Shown piece by piece: positions 34,602 through 43,829 of a stretch of 64,000 nt of DNA. This DNA comes from Bradyrhizobium diazoefficiens USDA 110. GTDB lineage: Bacteria > Pseudomonadota > Alphaproteobacteria > Rhizobiales > Xanthobacteraceae. The position numbers and the translations under genes are program-made. Below the pieces are notes generated by a model. That model worked only from the letters and a program-made list of their open reading frames with translations. It was not told the DNA's origin and ran no database searches. Each line of letters starts with the position of its first letter. Positions within the stretch are counted from its first letter, which is position 1. Location of the stretch: contig NC_004463.1 in the NCBI RefSeq assembly GCF_000011365.1, positions 8,170,001 through 8,234,000 on the forward strand, in the 5' to 3' direction.

Positions 34602-34712
34602 CACACACTCCAACGCAACTGCCGCAACCGGTGCGATGCCGGCGCCGCCGCGCCATGTCGCATGGTTACGGAACCAAGACCTTTTCGCGTAAGATTTATC
34701 GAGAGTTTTAAG

Positions 34713-34727
34713 TTAAAGGGCTGTTAA
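34713..34727. promoter_or_regulatory. Full CtrA-type site in the omp / uvrC divergent region
   Basis: TTAA-AGGGCTG-TTAA (34713-34727) matches exactly the TTAA-N7-TTAA consensus of the alphaproteobacterial cell-cycle regulator CtrA. It is 112 bases before the outer-membrane gene start and 120 before uvrC. Further TTAA/TTAC half-like sites surround it (34724-34770). Confidence 0.5.
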
Positions 34728-34846
34728 GACCCGTTACCGCGCGCTTAACAGACTTAAGGAAGCGTTACCGGGAACTGCGCCGCCATCCTGTGCGTGCAGC
34801 ATGGCCGGAACTTCAAATCGGTCCCCCCAGCGCCTAAATTCGTCCC

Positions 34847-36907
34847 ATGGTTCACGATTCCACCGACGATCCGGACGACACCCGCGTTCGCAAATCAAGG
34901 CGCGGCACAGCACTGGATGCCCCGCCCCAGGAGACGGCACCGCCGGACCTCGATCCCGCCACCACGGGCGGCGACGACGAGGACGACGCGCTTCTGCCTG
35001 ACATCCTGGAAGAGAGCGGCGCAGTCGGCGAAGAACCGCTGGCGAGCGGCCACGAGGCGATCGAGCGCGCGGTCCGGCTCGCGCCGACCTCGCCCGGCGT
35101 CTATCGCATGCTCAACGCGAATGCCGACGTGCTCTATGTCGGCAAGGCCAAGAACGTCAAAAAGCGCCTGTCCAACTACGCGCGCCAGAGTGCGCCGCAG
35201 CCGGCGCGCATCCTGCGCATGATCGCCGCCACGGTGACCGTGGAGATCGTCTCGACCAACACCGAGACCGAAGCGCTGCTGCTGGAAGCCAACCTCATCA
35301 AGCAGCTCCGGCCGCGCTTCAACGTGCAGCTGCGCGACGACAAGTCGTTTCCCTATATCCTGATCACCGGCGACCACTGGGCGCCGCAGATCCTGAAGCA
35401 CCGCGGAGCGCAGACCCGGCCCGGACGCTATTTCGGCCCGTTCGCCTCCGCAGGTGCCGTCAACCGCACCATCACGGCGTTGCAGCGCGCGTTCCTGATC
35501 CGCTCCTGCACCGATTCCTTCTTCGAGAGCCGCAGCAGGCCCTGCCTGCTCTACCAGATCCGCCGCTGCGCCGGTCCCTGCACCCGCGAGATCGATTTCC
35601 CCGGCTATACGACCCTGGTGCGCGAGGCGACCGACTTCCTCTCCGGCAAGAGCCATGCGGTGAAGCAGGAGCTCGCCGGCGAGATGGAGAAGGCGGCCAA
35701 CGAGCTCGAATTCGAGACCGCCGCGCTCTACCGCGACCGCCTTGCCGCGCTGTCGGCGATCCAGTCGCAGCAGGGCATCAATCCGCGCACGGTAGAGGAG
35801 GCCGACGTGTTCGCCATCCACCAGGAGGGCGGCTTCTCCTGCGTCGAGGTGTTCTTCTTCCGCACCGGCCAGAACTGGGGCAACCGCGCCTATTTCCCGC
35901 GCGCGGAGAAGACCTTTACGCCCGAAGAAGTGCTCGGCTCCTTCCTCGCCCAGTTCTACGACGACAAGCCGCCGCCGAAGAACATCCTGCTTTCGCATGA
36001 GATCGAGGAGAGCGAGCTGCTTGCCAACGCGCTGTCGATCAAGGCCGGCCACAAGATCGAGGTCACCGCGCCGAAGCGCGGCGAGAAAAAGGAGCTCGTC
36101 GCCCATGCGCTGACCAATGCGCGCGAGGCGCTGGGCCGAAAGCTCGCGGACACCGCGACGCAGGGCCGCCTGCTCGACGCCATGGCGACGACGTTGAGCC
36201 TGCCGCATGCTCCCAAGCGCATCGAAGTCTACGACAACAGCCACATCCAGGGCACCAATGCGGTCGGCGCCATGATCGTCGCGGGCCCGGACGGCTTCGT
36301 GAAGAACCAGTACCGCAAGTTCAACATCAAGTCGGAAGGGCTCACGCCCGGCGACGACTACGGCATGATGCGCGAGGTGCTGGAGCGCCGCTTCAAGCGC
36401 CTCATCAATCCGCCCGAGGAGGGCGCCAAGGTCAAGGACGACGATTTTCCGCAATGGCCCGACCTCGTGATCATCGACGGCGGCCGCGGCCAGCTCAACG
36501 CCGTCCGGGAGATCTTTGCAAATCTCGGCCTGACCCAGGTGTCGCTGATGTCGGTCGCCAAGGGGCCGGACCGGGATGCCGGCCGCGAGACCCTGTTCAT
36601 GCCGGAGCGCGAGGCGATCAAGCTCGAGCCGCGCGACCCCGTGCTCTATTTCATTCAGCGTCTGCGCGACGAGGCCCACCGCTTCGTCATCGGCTCGCAC
36701 CGCAAGCTGCGCAAGAAGGACATCCGCGAGGCCGGTTTGCAGGAGATTCCGGGCATCGGCCCGTCACGCAAACGTGCCTTGCTGCATCATTTCGGAACCC
36801 TGAAGGAGATCGAACGGGCCTCGATCGCCGATCTCGGCAAGGTTCCGGGGGTGAGCGCCGAAAGCGCCCGCAGGATTTTCGAGTATTTCCATCCCCAGCC
36901 GGGGTGA
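34847..36907 (+). CDS. uvrC: Excinuclease ABC subunit C
   Basis: A 686-residue UvrC, the nuclease of nucleotide excision repair that makes both incisions. An acidic extension of ~75 residues precedes the GIY-YIG domain (SPGVYRML and [10 protein letters not shown], Tyr86 and Tyr97). A UVR motif ([17 protein letters not shown]) contacts UvrB; the C-terminal half has the RNase H-like nuclease with [18 protein letters not shown] and [12 protein letters not shown], and ends with a helix-hairpin-helix pair ([14 protein letters not shown]). Downstream are pgsA and the moa genes. The start lacks a clear ribosome site, and later starts within the acidic region are possible. Confidence 0.97.
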   Translation: MVHDSTDDPDDTRVRKSRRGTALDAPPQETAPPDLDPATTGGDDEDDALLPDILEESGAVGEEPLASGHEAIERAVRLAPTSPGVYRMLNANADVLYVGKAKNVKKRLSNYARQSAPQPARILRMIAATVTVEIVSTNTETEALLLEANLIKQLRPRFNVQLRDDKSFPYILITGDHWAPQILKHRGAQTRPGRYFGPFASAGAVNRTITALQRAFLIRSCTDSFFESRSRPCLLYQIRRCAGPCTREIDFPGYTTLVREATDFLSGKSHAVKQELAGEMEKAANELEFETAALYRDRLAALSAIQSQQGINPRTVEEADVFAIHQEGGFSCVEVFFFRTGQNWGNRAYFPRAEKTFTPEEVLGSFLAQFYDDKPPPKNILLSHEIEESELLANALSIKAGHKIEVTAPKRGEKKELVAHALTNAREALGRKLADTATQGRLLDAMATTLSLPHAPKRIEVYDNSHIQGTNAVGAMIVAGPDGFVKNQYRKFNIKSEGLTPGDDYGMMREVLERRFKRLINPPEEGAKVKDDDFPQWPDLVIIDGGRGQLNAVREIFANLGLTQVSLMSVAKGPDRDAGRETLFMPEREAIKLEPRDPVLYFIQRLRDEAHRFVIGSHRKLRKKDIREAGLQEIPGIGPSRKRALLHHFGTLKEIERASIADLGKVPGVSAESARRIFEYFHPQPG

Positions 36908-37002
36908 ACTAAGGGGTCCGCAGTCATATGGTCGTCGCATCCTGCACCCCATTTGGGAGCGGGACGGTTGACCTTCAGGCTTGAGCGGTATTGGTAGGAC
37001 GG

Positions 37003-37620
37003 ATGAACATCGCCACGACACGAGGGACGACCAGCCGCGCGATGTCCCTCCCGAACATCCTGACCTATGGCCGGATCGCCGCGATCCCGGTCGTGGTCGG
37101 GTGCATCTACGCGCAGTCGATTCTGGATCAGCCGTTGTGGCTGCGCTGGGTCGCGGTCGCCATTTTCATCGCGGCGGCAGTCACCGATTACCTCGACGGC
37201 TATTACGCGCGGATCTGGAATCAACAATCGGCGTTCGGCCGGATGCTCGATCCGATCGCCGACAAGCTGCTGGTCGCCTCCTGCCTACTGATGCTGGCCG
37301 CCGACGGTATCATCCATGGCTGGTCGCTGTGGGCCGCCATCGTGATCCTGTGCCGCGAGATCCTGGTCTCGGGCCTGCGCGAATATCTCGCCGCGCTGCG
37401 CGTCAGCGTGCCCGTCACCAAGCTTGCCAAGTGGAAGACCACGGTCCAGCTCGTCGCCATCGGCTTCCTGCTCGCGGGCGAGGCCGGCGACCAGGTCGTG
37501 CCCGTCGTAACCCAGATCGGCCTCTTGCTGCTGTGGGCCTCGGCGATCCTCACCATGTACACCGGCTACGATTATTTCCGCTCCGGCATCCATCACCTCA
37601 TCAAGGAGGATGAGGTATGA
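37003..37620 (+). CDS. pgsA: CDP-diacylglycerol-glycerol-3-phosphate 3-phosphatidyltransferase
   Basis: A 205-residue inner-membrane enzyme making phosphatidylglycerolphosphate from CDP-diacylglycerol and glycerol-3-phosphate. The CDP-alcohol phosphotransferase signature is intact: TDYLDGYYARIWN, then FGRMLDPIADKLLV, with all metal-binding aspartates. Several hydrophobic helices follow. The ATG at 37003 is followed by MSLPNILTYGRI, the typical PgsA start, 14 residues in. Its stop overlaps moaD (ATGA). uvrC-pgsA-moaD-moaE is a conserved order in the family. Confidence 0.96.
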   Translation: MNIATTRGTTSRAMSLPNILTYGRIAAIPVVVGCIYAQSILDQPLWLRWVAVAIFIAAAVTDYLDGYYARIWNQQSAFGRMLDPIADKLLVASCLLMLAADGIIHGWSLWAAIVILCREILVSGLREYLAALRVSVPVTKLAKWKTTVQLVAIGFLLAGEAGDQVVPVVTQIGLLLLWASAILTMYTGYDYFRSGIHHLIKEDEV

Positions 37621-37868
37621 AGGTGAAATATTTTGCCTGGGTGCGCGAACGCGTCGGCAAGGCCGAGGAAACCATCGAGCCGCCCGCGACCGTGCGCACC
37701 GTCGAGGAGCTGATCGCCTGGCTGTCCGGCCGGAGCGAGGCCTATGCCTATGCGTTCGAGAAGCCGAAGGTCATCCGCGCCGCGATCGACCATGCCCATG
37801 TCAAGTCGGACGCCGCAATCGCGGGCGCCCGCGAGATCGCGTTCTTCCCGCCGATGACCGGCGGCTAG
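37617..37868 (+). CDS. moaD: Molybdopterin synthase sulfur carrier subunit
   Basis: An 83-residue ubiquitin-like protein that carries the thiocarboxylate sulfur for molybdopterin synthesis. It ends in the required Gly-Gly (FPPMTGG) and begins with the fold's first strand (MKVKYFAWVRERVGKAEE). Overlaps pgsA by 4 bases and is followed after 4 bases by moaE, its partner. Molybdenum cofactor supports nitrate reductase and other oxidases expected in this group; moaA, moaC and the other genes are not in the window. Confidence 0.96.
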   Translation: MKVKYFAWVRERVGKAEETIEPPATVRTVEELIAWLSGRSEAYAYAFEKPKVIRAAIDHAHVKSDAAIAGAREIAFFPPMTGG

Positions 37869-37872
37869 GCCC

Positions 37873-38355
37873 ATGACTTCCCCTGCGACCACCGGCCCCG
37901 TCACCATCCGTATTCAAGAGGACGATTTCGACATTGCGCGCGAGATCGCGCTCCTGACCAGGAGCCGGACCGACATCGGCGCGGTCGTGAGCTTCTCCGG
38001 CATCTGCCGCGGCGACGAGGATAGCGCGAAGATCGCCGCGCTGACGCTCGAACATTATCCCGGCATGGCCGAGGAAGAGATCAAGCGTCATGTCGACGAG
38101 GCAACCACGCGCTGGCCGCTCAACGGCGTCACGGTCATCCATCGCGTCGGGCGGTTCATGCCCGGCCAGAACATCGTGCTGGTGCTGACCGCCTCGCAGC
38201 ATCGTCAGGCCGCATTCCAGGCGGCCGAGTTCCTGATGGACTATCTCAAGACCAGCGCGCCGTTCTGGAAGAAGGAAGAGAGCGCCACCGGCACCGGCTG
38301 GGTCGAGGCCCACGCCCGTGATGACGAGGCCGCCGCACGCTGGACGAAATCCTGA
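37873..38355 (+). CDS. moaE: Molybdopterin synthase catalytic subunit
   Basis: A 160-residue MoaE, forming a heterotetramer with MoaD and adding two sulfurs to cyclic pyranopterin monophosphate. Family segments: GAVVSFSGICRG, LEHYPGMAEEEIKRHV, VIHRVGRFMPGQNIVLV and the catalytic lysines in FWKKEESATGTGWVEA. Its stop overlaps the ATG of prmB (TGATG), so the four genes pgsA-moaD-moaE-prmB are tightly coupled. Confidence 0.96.
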   Translation: MTSPATTGPVTIRIQEDDFDIAREIALLTRSRTDIGAVVSFSGICRGDEDSAKIAALTLEHYPGMAEEEIKRHVDEATTRWPLNGVTVIHRVGRFMPGQNIVLVLTASQHRQAAFQAAEFLMDYLKTSAPFWKKEESATGTGWVEAHARDDEAAARWTKS

Positions 38356-39314
38356 TGGCAAGAGCTTCGAAAAAGACCGCGCGCGGCCGCGCCGCGCCAA
38401 AACTTGCGAAGGTCGGCCGCGGCGAGCTTGTCACGCTCATCGACTACGTCCGCTATTCCGTGAGCCGCTTCAATGAAGCCAAGCTCGCCTTCGCGCACGG
38501 CACCACCGATCCGGTGGCGGAAGCGGCCTTCCTGGTCTGCGAGGCCCTGCATCTGCATCCCGACCAGTTCGAGGCCTTTGCCCACGCCCGCGTCACCGCC
38601 GCGGAAGGCAAGACCCTCCTCGACCTGATTCATCAGCGCGTGACCACGCGCAAACCGGCCGCCTATCTCGTCAACAAGATCTACATGCGCGGCCTGCCCT
38701 TCTATGTCGACGAGCGCGTCATCGTCCCGCGCTCCTACATCGGCGAACTGCTGGATTCGCATTTCGGCGGCGACGGCGAGGCCGGCTCGCTGATCGACCA
38801 CCCCACGGCCGTCGAGCGCGTGCTCGACCTCTGCACGGGTTCGGGATGCCTTGCCATCCTCGCCGCGTATCACTTCCCGAATGCAACGGTCGATGCCGTC
38901 GACATCTCCAAGGGCGCGCTCGAAGTCGCCGCGCGCAATGTCGGGGAGCACGGGCTCGATGAGCGGGTCACGCTCCATCGCGGCGACCTGTTCGCCCCGC
39001 TCGGCGATAACAGATACGACCTTATCATCACCAACCCGCCTTACGTCGATGCGGAAGGCATGGCGGCCTTGCCGCCGGAATGCCGAGCCGAGCCGAAGCT
39101 TGCCTTCGACGGCGGCGTCGACGGTCTCGACGTGGTGCGCCGGATCCTGCGCGACGCCCCTGAGCACCTGACGCCGGACGGCGGGTTGATCTGCGAGATT
39201 GGCCGCGGCCGCGAATTGGTCGACGAGGCCTTCCCGGAACTGCCGCTGCTCTGGCTGGACACCGAAGACTCCGAAGGCGAGGTATTCTGGATCGCGGCCG
39301 CCGATCTCGACTGA
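38355..39314 (+). CDS. prmB: Ribosomal protein L3 glutamine methyltransferase
   Basis: A 319-residue SAM-dependent methyltransferase modifying a glutamine side chain of ribosomal protein L3. The N-terminal helical domain (RYSVSRFNEAKLAFAHGT) distinguishes PrmB from PrmC; the SAM motif is LDLCTGSGCLAILAAY and the catalytic TNPPYVDAEGM is present. The first ~20 residues are a basic extension (RASKKTARGRAAPK). Translationally coupled to moaE. Confidence 0.95.
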   Translation: MARASKKTARGRAAPKLAKVGRGELVTLIDYVRYSVSRFNEAKLAFAHGTTDPVAEAAFLVCEALHLHPDQFEAFAHARVTAAEGKTLLDLIHQRVTTRKPAAYLVNKIYMRGLPFYVDERVIVPRSYIGELLDSHFGGDGEAGSLIDHPTAVERVLDLCTGSGCLAILAAYHFPNATVDAVDISKGALEVAARNVGEHGLDERVTLHRGDLFAPLGDNRYDLIITNPPYVDAEGMAALPPECRAEPKLAFDGGVDGLDVVRRILRDAPEHLTPDGGLICEIGRGRELVDEAFPELPLLWLDTEDSEGEVFWIAAADLD

Positions 39315-39403
39315 TCGGCCGCCGCGGCGGCACTCCGCGCGGAACAAGTCAAATCCCGTCACGTTCATCCCCGACGAATGTCTCGCTCTCGGAGGATGTC
39401 CGC

Positions 39404-39991
39404 ATGCTCGCGCCATCGGGCGAATTGCTGCGCGTCGGCGTGGCGCTGAAACTCAACCATCTCAAGCGTGCCGCCCGGTCCTACTTGCGTGACCGCACCA
39501 GCCAGGCCACGGGACGGGCGACGTCCTATGCGGTCGCGGCCGGCCTGTTCGCAGTGGCCGGGCTGTTCCTGATCGCGGCCTTCTTTGTCGGCCTGGTCGC
39601 CCTGTACCGCTGGATCGCGATCACCTACGGACAGTTCTGGGGCTTCGGTGCCGTCGGCGCCGTGCTGTTGGTCCTGGCTGCATGCTGCGGCGGCGCGGCT
39701 CTGGCCCAGATGAACCGTCGGGACAAGCCGATCGTGCCGCTGGCCAGCCGCCTGCGCGTTGCGATCGCCACCCCGCGGATTCCGCGCGGAACGGTCAAGC
39801 AGGCGGTGAAAGAGGTCGCGACGACGATTCCCCTGGCGCCGCTCGCACCCGGCGAACGCAGCCATGGCGGCAACACCCGGCCCGTGCGCGCCAACCGTCC
39901 CGTGCAGCTGGGTCTGATGCTCGCAGCCGTCGGGCTGCTGGGCTTCACGGCCGCGCGTCGGAGACGGCACGGGCACGGATTGGACGCTTGA
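39404..39991 (+). CDS. Phage-holin-superfamily-like membrane protein
   Basis: A 195-residue protein with two adjacent membrane helices (SYAVAAGLFAVAGLFLIAA with FFVGLVALY, and GFGAVGAVLLVLAACCGGAAL), a basic loop, and a third hydrophobic segment near the C-terminus (LGLMLAAVGLLGFTA) ending in an Arg/His-rich tail. It recalls the putative holin-X/phage-holin superfamily III proteins common in bacteria and unrelated to prophage. Function unknown. Ends one base before the start of the YihY-family gene; the two are probably co-transcribed. Confidence 0.75.
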   Translation: MLAPSGELLRVGVALKLNHLKRAARSYLRDRTSQATGRATSYAVAAGLFAVAGLFLIAAFFVGLVALYRWIAITYGQFWGFGAVGAVLLVLAACCGGAALAQMNRRDKPIVPLASRLRVAIATPRIPRGTVKQAVKEVATTIPLAPLAPGERSHGGNTRPVRANRPVQLGLMLAAVGLLGFTAARRRRHGHGLDA

Positions 39992-39992
39992 G

Positions 39993-41123
39993 ATGCCCGC
40001 GCGGCGCTCAGGGCAGCTCGACTCCTGGCTGCTGATCGCCACCACGGCCGTCTTCGTGCTGACCGCCGAGCGCTACTTCCAGGACCCCGGCGTGGTCCGG
40101 CCGGGGCCTCCGCAAGACCACCACAATGGCGAGGCGAATGCACCGGAAACGAGCCCGGCGCGTGCGGCCGTCCAGCCCGGCCATGGCCGCGGTGCGAAGA
40201 GTCCCCTCGCTATCCCCTGGGCCGGCTGGAAGGATATCTTCTGGCGTACCTATCAGCGCATCGACGACGATCGCCTGCTCGCCACGGCGGGCGGTGTCGT
40301 GTTCTTCGGGCTGCTCGCGATCTTCCCCGCAGTCACCGCGCTGGTCTCATCGTACGGCCTGTTCGCCGATCCCTCGACGATCAGCGCCAATCTGCAAACG
40401 CTTGCGACGATGCTGCCCGAGGGCTCGTTCCAGATCGTCGAGGACCAGGTCGCGCGTGTGGTGTCGAAGGGCAATACGACGCTTGGTGTCACCTTCCTGC
40501 TCGGCCTCCTGCTTGCGATCTGGAGCGCCAATGCCGGCGTCAAATCGATCTTCGATGCCCTCAATGTCGCCTATGAGGAACGCGAGAAGCGCAGCTTCAT
40601 CCGGCTGAACTCGGTGTCGCTGGCCTTCACGGCCGGCGGCATCGTGGCGCTGCTGCTGATGGTGGGCGCCGTCGTCGCCTTCCCACTCGCGCTCGATCAT
40701 CTCGGCCTGGCGCCCGAAAGCAAGTTGATCGTGGCGCTGGCACGATGGCCGCTCCTGTTCCTCATCCTGCTCGTGGCGCTTGCCATCCTCTACCGCTTCG
40801 CACCCAGCCGCGATGCGCCGCGCTGGCAATGGCTGAGCCTCGGCGCGGTGGCGGCCGCCCTGCTCTGGATTGCCGGCTCTGCCTTGCTGTCCTGGTATCT
40901 GTCCGAGTTCGCCAATTACAACGCCACCTACGGCTCGCTCGGCGCGGCGATCGGCCTGATGATGTGGATGTGGATGTCCGCGATCGTCATCATGTTCGGC
41001 GCCGAGCTGAACTCGGAGATCGAACGGCAGACCCTGCGCGACACGACCACCGGGCAACCGAGGCCGCTCGGAAGCCGCGAGGCGGTCTCTGCGGATACGG
41101 TCGGCGCCGCCGCTCCGGCCTGA
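39993..41123 (+). CDS. YihY/BrkB family inner-membrane protein
   Basis: A 376-residue polytopic membrane protein of the YihY/virulence factor BrkB family. An N-terminal hydrophobic anchor (WLLIATTAVFVLTAE) precedes the family domain: DDDRLLATAGGVVFFGLLAIFPA, LLGLLLAIWSANAGVKSIFDALN, and the end MWMSAIVIMFGAELNSEIE. It was once annotated as RNase BN in error; the real function is not established. The pairing with the preceding holin-like gene suggests a joint role at the membrane. Confidence 0.92.
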   Translation: MPARRSGQLDSWLLIATTAVFVLTAERYFQDPGVVRPGPPQDHHNGEANAPETSPARAAVQPGHGRGAKSPLAIPWAGWKDIFWRTYQRIDDDRLLATAGGVVFFGLLAIFPAVTALVSSYGLFADPSTISANLQTLATMLPEGSFQIVEDQVARVVSKGNTTLGVTFLLGLLLAIWSANAGVKSIFDALNVAYEEREKRSFIRLNSVSLAFTAGGIVALLLMVGAVVAFPLALDHLGLAPESKLIVALARWPLLFLILLVALAILYRFAPSRDAPRWQWLSLGAVAAALLWIAGSALLSWYLSEFANYNATYGSLGAAIGLMMWMWMSAIVIMFGAELNSEIERQTLRDTTTGQPRPLGSREAVSADTVGAAAPA

Positions 41124-41269
41124 CCTCGCCGCGAACGGACCGCTATCCCCTCGAATCAACAATGATGTTAGGGTCACGCGGCTTGGGGGAGCATGAGGCG
41201 TGACGGGTTCGCACAGTAACCCGTGTTTTCCCGGGTGAGGCAGTCAGCTCTTGAGGCGTAACGCGCGGC

Positions 41270-42760
41270 ATGATTCGCATTTCGACGATCTTCATCGCCA
41301 TCTGCATGGTTCTGGTCGCGGCCTCACTCGGGCTGGCGCTCGACGCGGTCGCCGGCATCAGCGGAACCGAATCCGCGATCGTGGCGCTGACCGCGCTGAC
41401 CTTCCTGATCCTCTACAACGCGGTATCGATGCGGCTGCGCGACCGCAGCGACGTCGGCGGCCAGATCGCCGACCTCTCGCGCGGCACCGCCGACCTCGCC
41501 CGCCAGGTGGCCGAATTCGGCCGCCGGTTGGCTGCGATCGAAGGGCGCATCGCCTCGTCCAATTCGACCAATTCCGACCGTATCCAGTCGGTGGTCGGCG
41601 AGATCAACGAGCTCGGCGGGCTGGTCAGGCAGCTCGCGTCCACCGTGTCGACCCATGAGGACCTGCTGGCCGGCGCGACGCCGCCCTCTCCCGCTCCGGT
41701 CGCAAGGGCGGAACCGGAAGCACCGATCGACCTGATCGCGCCGCTCGGGGAGCGGCCGGTGGCGCCACCACCGCTTCTCGCGGCTCCCCCGCCTCCCGCA
41801 GCGCAGCCGCGGCCGGCACCGGCAGCTCAGGCCCAAGCCGCCCATCCGGTTCAGACTGCCAACGGACGCAACCAGACCCAATTGCTGGCGACGCTGCGCA
41901 GCGCGATCGACGAGAACCGCGTCGACATCTTCCTCCAGCCGATGGTGACGCTGCCGCAGCGCAAAGTGCGGTTCTACGAGGCGGTGACACGGGTCCGCGA
42001 CGAGCGCGACCAGTTGATCGCCGCCGAGGAGTTCATCAGCATCGCGGAGGCCTCGGGCCTGATCGGGCGTGTCGACAACATGGTGATGCTGCGCTGTGTG
42101 CAGGTGCTGCGCCGCCTGATGGTCCGCAACAAGGACGTCGGCGTGTTCTGCAACGTCGCGGCCTCCACGCTCGGCAATTCCACCACCTTCGCGCAATGCC
42201 TCGACTTCCTCGAAGCCAACCGGGCGCTGGCGCCGTCGCTGGTGCTGGAGTTCAAGCAGTCGACCTTCCGCAATCTCGGCCCGGCCGAGTCCGAGAACCT
42301 CGCCGCGCTCGCCCAGCGCGGCTTCCGCTTCTCGATCGACCATGTCACGGATCTGCGCATCGAGCCGCGCGAGCTCGCCGACCGCGGCGTGCGCTTCATC
42401 AAGGTGCCGGCCACGCTGTTGCTCGACCCGAGGCAGGCCTCGACCTCGGACATCCACCCGTCCGACCTCTCCGACCTGCTCGGCCGCTTCGGTATCGACC
42501 TGATCGCCGAGCGGATCGAGGGCGAGCGCGCCGTGGTCGATCTGCTCGACTATGACGTGCGGTTCGGCCAGGGGTTCCTGTTCGCGCCGCCCCGGCCATT
42601 GCGGCCGGAGGGGGCATCTGCTACCGGCGGGGCCTCGCCGAACCAGGCGCAGGACATTCAGGGATCCAATGTCTCCGGCACACCCAGCCCAGGCGCGACG
42701 TCAGCCGCTCCTCCAGCACAACGCATCACCGGCAACGCGGCGCTCGCGCGCCGCATCTGA
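41270..42760 (+). CDS. Membrane-anchored degenerate EAL domain protein
   Basis: A 496-residue protein: two N-terminal membrane helices (FIAICMVLVAASLGLALDAVA; AIVALTALTFLILYNAVS), a coiled coil (AEFGRRLAAIEGRIASS), a Pro/Ala-rich linker (~residues 140-200) and a C-terminal EAL-like domain (FLQPMVTLPQRKVRFYEAV to FGQGFLFAPP). Key catalytic positions are altered: EAL reads EAV, the DDFGTG loop reads SIDHVT, and the E-x-T-E motif reads EFKQS. It is therefore probably not an active c-di-GMP phosphodiesterase but a c-di-GMP or protein-binding relative. A low-complexity tail follows. Confidence 0.88.
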   Translation: MIRISTIFIAICMVLVAASLGLALDAVAGISGTESAIVALTALTFLILYNAVSMRLRDRSDVGGQIADLSRGTADLARQVAEFGRRLAAIEGRIASSNSTNSDRIQSVVGEINELGGLVRQLASTVSTHEDLLAGATPPSPAPVARAEPEAPIDLIAPLGERPVAPPPLLAAPPPPAAQPRPAPAAQAQAAHPVQTANGRNQTQLLATLRSAIDENRVDIFLQPMVTLPQRKVRFYEAVTRVRDERDQLIAAEEFISIAEASGLIGRVDNMVMLRCVQVLRRLMVRNKDVGVFCNVAASTLGNSTTFAQCLDFLEANRALAPSLVLEFKQSTFRNLGPAESENLAALAQRGFRFSIDHVTDLRIEPRELADRGVRFIKVPATLLLDPRQASTSDIHPSDLSDLLGRFGIDLIAERIEGERAVVDLLDYDVRFGQGFLFAPPRPLRPEGASATGGASPNQAQDIQGSNVSGTPSPGATSAAPPAQRITGNAALARRI

Positions 42761-42775
42761 TCGGCCGTGCGCATC

Positions 42776-43630
42776 ATGACCACGCTGCATTTTGCCGAAA
42801 GCCTGCGCGAGCTCGTGGGCGATGTGGACGTCGTGCTCAGCGACATCTGGGGCGTGGTTCACAACGGCCTGGAATCTTTCCCCGAAGCCTGCGAAGCGCT
42901 GCACACCTATCGCAGCCGCGGCGGTACGGTGATCCTGATCACCAATGCACCGCGCCCCGCCGACTCCGTGCAGCGGCAATTGCGCAAGCTCGGCGTCGCC
43001 GACGAGACCTATGACGCGATCGTCTCGTCGGGCGATCTGACCCGGCTCTATGTCGCCGAGCATCCCGGCCGCAAGATGTTCTGGCTGGGCCCCGAGCGCG
43101 ACAACTCGATCTATCGCGGCCTCGATGCGGTGACCGCACCGCTGGAAGAGGCCGACTACATCGTCTGCACCGGCCTCTATGACGACGAGACCGAGACGGC
43201 GGAAGACTATCGCGGCATGATGCTAAAGGCGCGCGAGCGCAAGCTGACTCTGGTGTGCGCCAACCCGGACATCGTGGTGGAACGCGGCGACCGGCTGATC
43301 TATTGCGCCGGCGCGATCGCCGAGCTCTATCGCGAGCTCGGCGGCGAGGTGATCTTCTACGGCAAGCCGCACCGGCCGATCTACGAGCGCGCGATGGCGC
43401 TGGCCGGCGAACGCCAGGGCCACCAGATCGACCGCAGACGCGTGCTGGCGATCGGCGATTCCGTCCGTACCGACCTCACCGGCGCGCGCGAATTCGGCAT
43501 CGACTGCCTGTTCGTCACCCGCGGCATCCATGCCGAGGAGTTCGAAGGTCTCGACCAGCTCGACCCGGCATCCGTGATGGAATTGTTCGGCCACCCGCCG
43601 AAGGCGCTGATGCGCGAATTGAAGTGGTGA
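42776..43630 (+). CDS. HAD superfamily hydrolase, TIGR01459 type
   Basis: A 284-residue class IIA HAD phosphatase resembling NagD/TIGR01459-type proteins. Motif I is LSDIWGVVHNG, an altered DxDxT/V nucleophile region with DIW, motif II lies in VILITNAPRP, and motif IV is IGDSVRTDLTGARE. The cap segment FYGKPHRPIYERAM is typical. The physiological substrate is not known. The ATG at 42776 was chosen; a GTG at 42767 is in frame. It precedes ribF with one divergent gene between, a neighbourhood that I have seen in alphaproteobacteria. Confidence 0.88.
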   Translation: MTTLHFAESLRELVGDVDVVLSDIWGVVHNGLESFPEACEALHTYRSRGGTVILITNAPRPADSVQRQLRKLGVADETYDAIVSSGDLTRLYVAEHPGRKMFWLGPERDNSIYRGLDAVTAPLEEADYIVCTGLYDDETETAEDYRGMMLKARERKLTLVCANPDIVVERGDRLIYCAGAIAELYRELGGEVIFYGKPHRPIYERAMALAGERQGHQIDRRRVLAIGDSVRTDLTGAREFGIDCLFVTRGIHAEEFEGLDQLDPASVMELFGHPPKALMRELKW

Positions 43631-43637
43631 CGGCATA

Positions 43638-43763
43638 GCCGTCATCCCGGGATGGTCCGAAGGACCAGACCTCAGATGCGCAATTGCGCATCGGGGGATC
43701 TCGAGATTCTCAGGTGCGCAATCGCGCACCATAGTTCGGTGCTGCGCACCGCCCCGGAATGAC
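43638..43763. repeat. Compound family A palindromes
   Basis: GTCATCCCGGGATGGTCC, a TGCGCA-rich centre and CGCCCCGGAATGAC, resembling the block at 25074. It lies between the convergent HAD and CheY-like genes. Confidence 0.65.
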
Positions 43764-43777
43764 ACTCGCAACGCAGA

Positions 43778-43801
43778 AGGCCCGGGACGAGCCCGGGCCT
43801 T
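43778..43801 (-). terminator. Probable terminator of the CheY-like gene
   Basis: AAGGCCCGGG / CCCGGGCCTT hairpin 28 bases past the stop codon. The T-run is poor (CTTCTGC), so termination may be partial or the stem may serve the convergent HAD gene. Confidence 0.5.
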
Positions 43802-43829
43802 GCGAATTCAACCGATAGCCCAGGCGCGC

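Noticed and set aside
34895..36700. A 601-codon minus-strand frame inside uvrC
   Set aside because: Same reason: it mirrors uvrC and shows no protein-family feature.
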